The position numbers and the translations under genes were made by a program. From an uncultured bacterium (GTDB taxonomy: Bacteria; Verrucomicrobiota; Kiritimatiellia; RFP12; CAIWXQ01), in assembly GCA_903916675.1 (NCBI GenBank), contig CAIWXQ010000001.1, positions 151,303 to 215,302 of the forward strand: a stretch of 64,000 nt of DNA. Direction: 5' to 3'. Shown piece after piece: positions 59,929 to 64,000 of the stretch (within the stretch, counting starts at the first letter, position 1; each line of letters begins with the position of its first letter). Under the pieces are notes generated by a model, which was not told the origin of the DNA, made no database searches, and worked only from the letters and a program-made list of their open reading frames with translations.

Positions 59929-61044
59929 TCAGGCTTTCACGGAATCCACGAACTTCTGCAGCGCGTCGGCCTGATCTTCGATGGACTTAACCAGCGCGAG
60001 CTGCGTGCGGCAGCGATCGAGATTCTGCCCTTCGCGGTGGATCTTGAAGTAGGTGTCGCCCTGCAGGTAGTCGGTGAGGAACCGGATGCCGCACTCGAGG
60101 GTCATCAGTCGGCCGCCGAGCACGAGGTTGGCGCGCTCCGCGGGCGTGAGGAAGTCGGCGGCACCGAGGTAGCCGCGCGCCAGCGCCTCGAAGATCTCGC
60201 GCTGGCAGTGGACCTTGGAGGTGTCGGGCTCATCCTCGGTGGCGCTGTTGGTGGCGGATCGGACCATGTCGCCAAAGTCGTACAGTGCGCACCCCGGCAT
60301 GCAGGTGTCGAGGTCGATCACGCACATCCCCTCGTCGCTCTCGATGTCCATCAGCACGTTGTTGACCTTGGTGTCGTTGTGCGTGACGCGCTCGGGAATC
60401 TCGCCGGAAGCCATCAGGCGAACCAGGGTGTCGCACACCTTCTCGCGCGCCAGCACGAAGTCGATCTCGCGGCGCACCTGGGCGGCGCGCTGGCAGACAT
60501 CCTGCCGGACGGCCTGCTGGAACGTGTCGAAGCGGCTGCGGGTGTGGTGGAAGTTGACGATGGTTTCGTTCAGCCGGCCGCCGGGGAGGTCTGCCAGCAG
60601 GCGCTGGAACAGGCCGAAGGCGCGCGCGGCCTCGAAGGCGTGGCGGACCTGCTCGACCTTGCCGTAGGTGCGCACGCCATCCACGAAGACGTACATGCGC
60701 CAGAACATGCCGGCGCCGTCTACGTGGTACGGCTTGCCGTCGATGGCCGGCACCACCTGCAGGGCGCGGCGGCTGGCGTCGGTGGCGCCCTCGGCGCGCA
60801 GGCGCGCCACGGCGTGCCGCGAAATGCGCGTGATGTTGGACATCAGGGCCGGGCCGTCCTTGAAGATGCGCGTGTTGACGTGCTGCAGCGTGAACAGCAC
60901 CTTGTGGCCGCCCTGGCTGGCGACGATGCGGTAGGTGTCGTTGATGTGTCCGGTGCCGAACGGCGCGCCCGAAACGTAGTCTGCGCGGGTGTCGAAATGG
61001 CGGAAAATGGTTGCCAGGTCGTGCTTGTGAACGATGCTGCTCAT
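59929..61044 (-). CDS. N-acetylhexosamine-kinase-like (NahK-type) phosphotransferase
   Basis: A 371-aa protein of the aminoglycoside phosphotransferase fold, starting MSSIVHKHDLATIFRHFDTR, with GGAG just before the ATG at 61044. PFGTGHINDTYRIV is the ATP loop, VLFTLQHVNTRIFKDG contains the nucleotide-binding segment, ERVTHNDTKVNNVLMD is the catalytic loop with the Asp, and CVIDLDTCMPGCALYDFGD binds magnesium. NahK phosphorylates N-acetylhexosamines at the 1-position using ATP. The upstream nucleotidyltransferase gene could make the UDP-sugar next, so both form a HexNAc-salvage operon. Confidence 0.8.
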   Translation of the reverse strand: MSSIVHKHDLATIFRHFDTRADYVSGAPFGTGHINDTYRIVASQGGHKVLFTLQHVNTRIFKDGPALMSNITRISRHAVARLRAEGATDASRRALQVVPAIDGKPYHVDGAGMFWRMYVFVDGVRTYGKVEQVRHAFEAARAFGLFQRLLADLPGGRLNETIVNFHHTRSRFDTFQQAVRQDVCQRAAQVRREIDFVLAREKVCDTLVRLMASGEIPERVTHNDTKVNNVLMDIESDEGMCVIDLDTCMPGCALYDFGDMVRSATNSATEDEPDTSKVHCQREIFEALARGYLGAADFLTPAERANLVLGGRLMTLECGIRFLTDYLQGDTYFKIHREGQNLDRCRTQLALVKSIEDQADALQKFVDSVKA

Positions 61045-61069
61045 GTCTTCTCCAACCTCCACCTGCGTC

Positions 61070-61984
61070 TTACGGCCACAGGGTTTCCGGATAGATGCCG
61101 GCGTCGATCATCCGCTGGATCGCGGCGGCGACGCGCGGGCGATCGTCACGGTAGGTGATGCCGAACCACTGGCTGTCCGTGGGCAGCACGCGCACGTCGG
61201 CGCGTCCGCTCTGCACGAGTTCGTTGACCACAAAGGGGATGTACCATTCCGCCTTCAGATTGGCGAAGTTTGCCCGCAGCCAGGGGACGAACTGCGCTTC
61301 CATCCGGGCCAGCAGTTCGGGGGTAAACCCCCAGATGTTCATCGAGACGGTTTCGTTGCCGGTCAGCTTCACTGGCGCGGCCCCGGCTTCGCGGTTCTCC
61401 GCGCCATTGGCCACGGGCGCGATTTTGGTCATCTCCAGGATGCTCTGCAGCAGACCGCTCGGGGAGACCTGGCAGACGCCGCGCGCAACCGTGCCGTGTT
61501 CCGAGAGGGTCTGGTTCAGGCGGTAGCCGACCATGGCGAAGTGCAGGCGGCCGCCGGCGGCCGGCCGGCTGTCGCGCAGGAACGCGCCCAGGCTGGCAAA
61601 GGCATCGCGGCCGTAGAAATCGTCGGCATTGATCATGGCAAACGGCGCCTGCAGCACGTGGCGCGCGGCGCGGATGGCATGTGCGGTCCCCCAAGGCTTG
61701 GTGCGCTCCGGCGGCAGGGAGAACCCGGCGGGGAGGTCATTGGCTTCCTGAAAGGCGTATGCCACCGGGACGCGCCCCTCGTACTTGCTGCCGATCTTCT
61801 CCCGGAAGGCCGCCTCGAAGTCGTGGCGGATCACGAAGACCACGCGATCGAACCCGCCCCGCAGGGCGTCATACACGGCGTAATCCATCAGCGTCTCGCC
61901 GGATGGTCCCACCGGATCGATCTGTTTCAATCCCCCGTAGCGGCTTCCCATGCCGGCTGCCAGAATCAACAACGTCGGTTGCAT
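61070..61984 (-). CDS. Sugar-1-phosphate nucleotidyltransferase-like protein
   Basis: A 304-aa protein starting MQPTLLILAAGMGSRYGGLK, the G-x-G-x-R nucleotide-binding loop of nucleotidyltransferases. FDRVVFVIRHDFEAAFREKI, PFAMINADDFYGRDAFASLG (Asp-Asp, metal site), and VSMNIWGFTPELLARME follow. The fold fits the family found next to NahK-like kinases, which makes UDP-GlcNAc/GalNAc from the 1-phosphate. The kinase gene begins 25 bases downstream and is co-transcribed with it. Confidence 0.8.
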   Translation of the reverse strand: MQPTLLILAAGMGSRYGGLKQIDPVGPSGETLMDYAVYDALRGGFDRVVFVIRHDFEAAFREKIGSKYEGRVPVAYAFQEANDLPAGFSLPPERTKPWGTAHAIRAARHVLQAPFAMINADDFYGRDAFASLGAFLRDSRPAAGGRLHFAMVGYRLNQTLSEHGTVARGVCQVSPSGLLQSILEMTKIAPVANGAENREAGAAPVKLTGNETVSMNIWGFTPELLARMEAQFVPWLRANFANLKAEWYIPFVVNELVQSGRADVRVLPTDSQWFGITYRDDRPRVAAAIQRMIDAGIYPETLWP

Positions 61985-62210
61985 GCCTTCTCCTGTCCGC
62001 TCTTGGGGCGAACAAAGTAGCGGAACTATATGCGAAACCCGTGGTGGAGTCACGCCTTAGCAACGGATCGGCAGAGGCCTGCAAACCGTGGGCCGATTGG
62101 CCCTGTCGAGCCGGCTCTGGCTTCCTCCCCGAGCAGCCTGCAGCCTTCCCCGGTTGACGCTCCTCTGCCCAGCGGGTAAGTTAGCGCCAACCGGGAGAGG
62201 TTCGGGAACC

Positions 62211-62768
62211 ATGGCCACGACCCGACTCAAGGATCTTGCTGCAGAGACCGGGCTGCACGTGATGACCGTGTCACGCGCGCTGCGCCATGTCGGCCGCATG
62301 CGCCAGGAGACGCGCCAGCGCGTTCTGGATGTCGCGCGCCGGATGAACTACCGCCCCAGCGCCGCGGCCGCAGCCATGCGCACCGGCCGCACCGGCTGCG
62401 TCGCCCTGCTGGCCGGCGCGCGGCCGGAGGATTCCAGCCTTTCACCCGCCGCGCTCCTGGCCCTCTCCGCCGAGGTGGCCCGCCGCGGCGGCTATCTGGC
62501 GCATGCAGTTCTTCCTGCGAGGGAGGCATCGTCTTGCCAGGCGCTCTTGCCGCGCCTGCTGGCCCGCCGGCTGGTCGAAGGCGTGCTGCTGGACTGCACA
62601 CCGGAGCAGGCGGCGCCCCTGAAACCCTTCCTGCGCCGCAACCGCATCCCTGCGCTGCTGCTGGGGCAGCTGCGCGCCGCCGGCGCAGCGCAGTTGGACG
62701 AGGCGGCCGCAGTCCGCGCCGCGGCGCAGTTATTCGAGAGGATCGAAGACAAGACCGTTGCGCGGTGA
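62211..62768 (+). CDS. Short LacI-family regulator (truncated effector domain)
   Basis: A 185-aa protein. The first 60 residues are an intact LacI HTH with hinge: TRLKDLAAETGLHVMTVSRA, LRHVGRMRQETRQRVLDVAR, RMNYRPSAAAAAMR. The effector part has only the first beta-alpha units (VALLAGARPEDSSLSPAALL and VEGVLLDCTPEQAAPLKPFL) and then stops, whereas full LacI members reach 330-350 aa. It might act as a non-responsive repressor or be a truncated gene. GGGAGAGG precedes the ATG. It is divergent from the HexNAc operon, which it might regulate. Confidence 0.65.
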   Translation: MATTRLKDLAAETGLHVMTVSRALRHVGRMRQETRQRVLDVARRMNYRPSAAAAAMRTGRTGCVALLAGARPEDSSLSPAALLALSAEVARRGGYLAHAVLPAREASSCQALLPRLLARRLVEGVLLDCTPEQAAPLKPFLRRNRIPALLLGQLRAAGAAQLDEAAAVRAAAQLFERIEDKTVAR

Positions 62769-62976
62769 CAGGGCGGGGGTTGACCAGCCGGAACTTCGTG
62801 CGCAAGTCCGTGGAAGCGGTTCCGGGAAAACAGGTGCGTCTCCTGCGGCAGCACGAATTCATTTCCGGGCAGATGACACCGGGCGACGGTTTGGGTACTA
62901 TGTCGCCCGTGGCCCCGCCGTTGCGTGGCATGACGGCGTACTACGCGAAAACAGGTCTGTGCCATTCTCCCCGCGC
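62769..62976. other. Intergenic region upstream of tRNA-Thr
   Basis: No gene is seen. CGGGCGAC and GTCGCCCG at 62880-62909 are inverted copies. ATGACA (62873-62878) with TACTAT (62896-62901) at 17-base spacing is a possible tRNA promoter, though it lies 75 bases from the tRNA. Confidence 0.35.
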
Positions 62977-63052
62977 GCCAGCATAGCTCAGTTGGTAGAG
63001 CAGCTGATTTGTAATCAGCAGGTCTGCGGTTCGAACCCGCATGCTGGCTCCA
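62977..63052 (+). tRNA. tRNA-Thr (TGT)
   Basis: A 76-base cloverleaf: acceptor arm GCCAGCA/TGCTGGC, D-arm GCTC...GAGC, anticodon stem GCTGA/TCAGC around TTTGTAA (anticodon TGT), T-arm with GGTTCGAACC and encoded CCA. tRNA 3' ends are common prophage insertion points, and phage-like genes start 180 bases downstream. Confidence 0.96.
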
Positions 63053-63233
63053 GTTCTAGAAGCGCAAAATACGCAATATTTCAAAGAATATCGCACATTT
63101 AGGCAAAACCGTTCGCGCTTGCAACCCCTTATGGCCCCTTACCGACATACCCGTTTCGAGGTTTGAATTGTAACCACATTGTAACCAGCTGGCGCCCGAG
63201 AGAAGTGTTCTTAAATGCTCGCGGCGACCGATC
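63053..63233. other. Region between tRNA-Thr and the phage-like genes
   Basis: No gene is seen. TGTAACCACATTGTAACC repeats a short unit, and AATACGCAATATTTCAAAGA with AATATCGCACATT is low in GC. It could hold an attachment site of the element whose genes follow, but no second copy of the tRNA end lies in the window. Confidence 0.3.
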
Positions 63234-63479
63234 CTACTTCCCGAACAGATGTTTCGCCGCTTCGATCCCACCAATCACCAGCGCCCCGACCACACCGCCG
63301 GCCTTGGCCGCAGCGACCGTGCTGGCGGCCCGCTGATTCAACTGTGCGCGCTGGCACCGTAGGAGGGTGGCGATGGCGCGAGCGAGGGCCGGGTGGCCGC
63401 TACAGGTGCCGCGGGAGTGTTCCACTTCGACGAGGCGTGCGTCGATTTCGTCGCGCAGGGAAATCAGGTCGGCGTCCAT
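63234..63479 (-). CDS. Small phage-like protein
   Basis: An 81-aa protein with a helical N-terminal part (DADLISLRDEIDARLVEVEH) and a C-terminal hydrophobic Gly-rich stretch (AGGVVGALVIGGIEAAKHLF). It lies in a tight leftward group of four small genes. No family is recognised. Composition and the string of overlapping short genes resemble phage tail-end or lysis modules. Confidence 0.5.
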   Translation of the reverse strand: MDADLISLRDEIDARLVEVEHSRGTCSGHPALARAIATLLRCQRAQLNQRAASTVAAAKAGGVVGALVIGGIEAAKHLFGK

Positions 63480-63480
63480 G

Positions 63481-63732
63481 TTACTTCCCCTTGACCGTGT
63501 TGGTGGGGGGCTTGTCGCCAGCGTCCCAGATGTAGAACCCCTCGGGAATGATCACGTCGTTCCGAGAGAGTTCCCAGGTCGATCCGGTCCACACGTACAC
63601 CCGGCCGCTCATGTCCGGCCCTGCGCGCACCGGCGCGTCCGCGGCCGGCAGGAAGACGACGCGCGGACCGAAGCAGCCCGAGAGAAGGAAAAGTGCCAGG
63701 ACGCCCGCAAGAGCCAAACGCGATCGTTTCAC
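63481..63732 (-). CDS. Small lipoprotein in a phage-like gene group
   Basis: An 83-aa protein starting with GTG (VKRSRLALAGVLALFLLSGC), a lipoprotein signal with lipobox LLSGC. The mature part contains RVYVWTGSTWELSRNDVIIP and EGFYIWDAGDKP. The start codon overlaps the stop of the preceding 52-aa gene. Phage outer-membrane spanin-like lipoproteins are short and are encoded in such positions, but the sequence does not show a typical spanin, so the function is open. Confidence 0.55.
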   Translation of the reverse strand: MKRSRLALAGVLALFLLSGCFGPRVVFLPAADAPVRAGPDMSGRVYVWTGSTWELSRNDVIIPEGFYIWDAGDKPPTNTVKGK

Positions 63733-63887
63733 GGTGCCCCCGATCTGGACTTCCAATCATCCAACCGCTTATTGAGCCCATCCTTGAGCCCCGGCTTAGC
63801 GACAACATCCTCGCCGGCTGTCTGGGTCTGGGTTTTAACCAGCCCAGTCAGCCAGTCGAGGATCGCCGTGAAGAGCGCTTGCCACAT
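63729..63887 (-). CDS. Very small protein in a phage-like gene group
   Basis: A 52-aa protein starting MWQALFTAILDWLTGLVKTQ and ending RLDDWKSRSGAP. An amphipathic N-terminal helix (ALFTAILDWLTGLV) is followed by a hydrophilic tail. The stop overlaps the GTG of the lipoprotein gene by three bases. It follows the stop of a partial gene after six bases, so all four genes are one transcript. No family recognised. Confidence 0.45.
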   Translation of the reverse strand: MWQALFTAILDWLTGLVKTQTQTAGEDVVAKPGLKDGLNKRLDDWKSRSGAP

Positions 63888-63893
63888 GGCGAC

Positions 63894-64000
63894 CTACGCA
63901 TTCTTGACGGCTGTGCGGCTGACGGTGTAACCCATCGCTCCGAGCACGCCGGTGACCAGCCCGACGATCTGCGGCCAGGTGCCGGAGGTCGGCACGATCC
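63894..64000 (-). CDS. Holin-like protein, C-terminal part only
   Basis: The leftward frame runs in from the right edge of the window and stops at 63894-63896. The visible end reads IVPTSGTWPQIVGLVTGVLG and then AMGYTVSRTAVKNA: one hydrophobic helix followed by a positive tail. This matches the SG-x-WPQIVGL...GYTVSR ending found in small membrane proteins of phage lysis modules. It is incomplete, so holin function is only likely. Confidence 0.4.
   Translation of the reverse strand, partial: IVPTSGTWPQIVGLVTGVLGAMGYTVSRTAVKNA

Noticed and set aside
61034..62020. 328-aa open frame on the plus strand
   Set aside because: Antisense to the nucleotidyltransferase gene, which has the GxGxR loop and conserved metal site.
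1..64000. CRISPR arrays
   Set aside because: No regularly spaced direct repeats with unique spacers are present; the dispersed repeats are longer and irregular.

Overview
The window looks like a high-GC chromosome segment from a free-living member of the PVC superphylum, most likely Kiritimatiellota or a neighbouring Verrucomicrobiota lineage. The best lineage clues are a chlamydia-type long GreA of 715 aa, an ADP-ribosylglycohydrolase, GH106-like and GH49-like enzymes, UroD-type methyltransferases with a corrinoid protein, a beta-helix protein with repeated anchor-type IGAYEYG motifs, and several families of intergenic repeats. The assignment is inference from gene content; no phylogenetic marker such as 16S rRNA is present.

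Layout. 1-1.6 kb: start of a leftward secreted protein and a small low-GC cassette block. 1.6-12.4 kb: an SGNH/LamG protein, a large GH106-like glycoside hydrolase, and a two-gene operon encoding a Pls-type (epsilon-poly-lysine synthetase-like) membrane NRPS and its phosphopantetheinyl transferase; an intergenic repeat precedes several of these genes. 12.5-25 kb: GH49-like beta-helix enzyme with an AraC regulator, ADP-ribosylglycohydrolase, PQQ-type propeller, UroD-like methyltransferase and a very large beta-helix surface protein. 25-30 kb: DEAD-box helicase, then a low-GC run of cassettes (two lipoproteins and a Phd/ParE pair) separated by attC-like hairpins. 30-49.5 kb: mostly housekeeping genes (EndoQ-like nuclease, oligopeptidase A, NrnA, HolA, NudC, phosphoesterase, IspD, long GreA, FHA protein, frameshifted ThiI-like protein, tRNA-Asp, FolE, 3-hydroxyisobutyrate dehydrogenase-like enzyme, M42 peptidase, corrinoid protein). 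49.5-64 kb: a second propeller, PagL-like deacylase, PD-(D/E)XK protein, a decayed integron-integrase-like fragment, a second UroD-like enzyme, a sedolisin protease bracketed by 202-bp direct repeats, tmRNA, a HexNAc kinase/nucleotidyltransferase pair, a short LacI protein, tRNA-Thr and the edge of what looks like a prophage.

The most noteworthy systems are: (1) the Pls-like NRPS/PPTase operon, whose by-eye specificity residues suggest a cationic amino acid and hence a cationic homopolymer; (2) an integron-like cassette set, supported by complementary boundary heptamers, bulged stem-loops and a TA cassette, with an integrase-like remnant elsewhere in the window; and (3) two exported-protein genes that are both out of frame by one A in the poly-A run directly after ATG.

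Other signs of genome flux are single-base frameshifts, gene-end remnants lying next to repeats, and at least five families of dispersed repeats in intergenic DNA.
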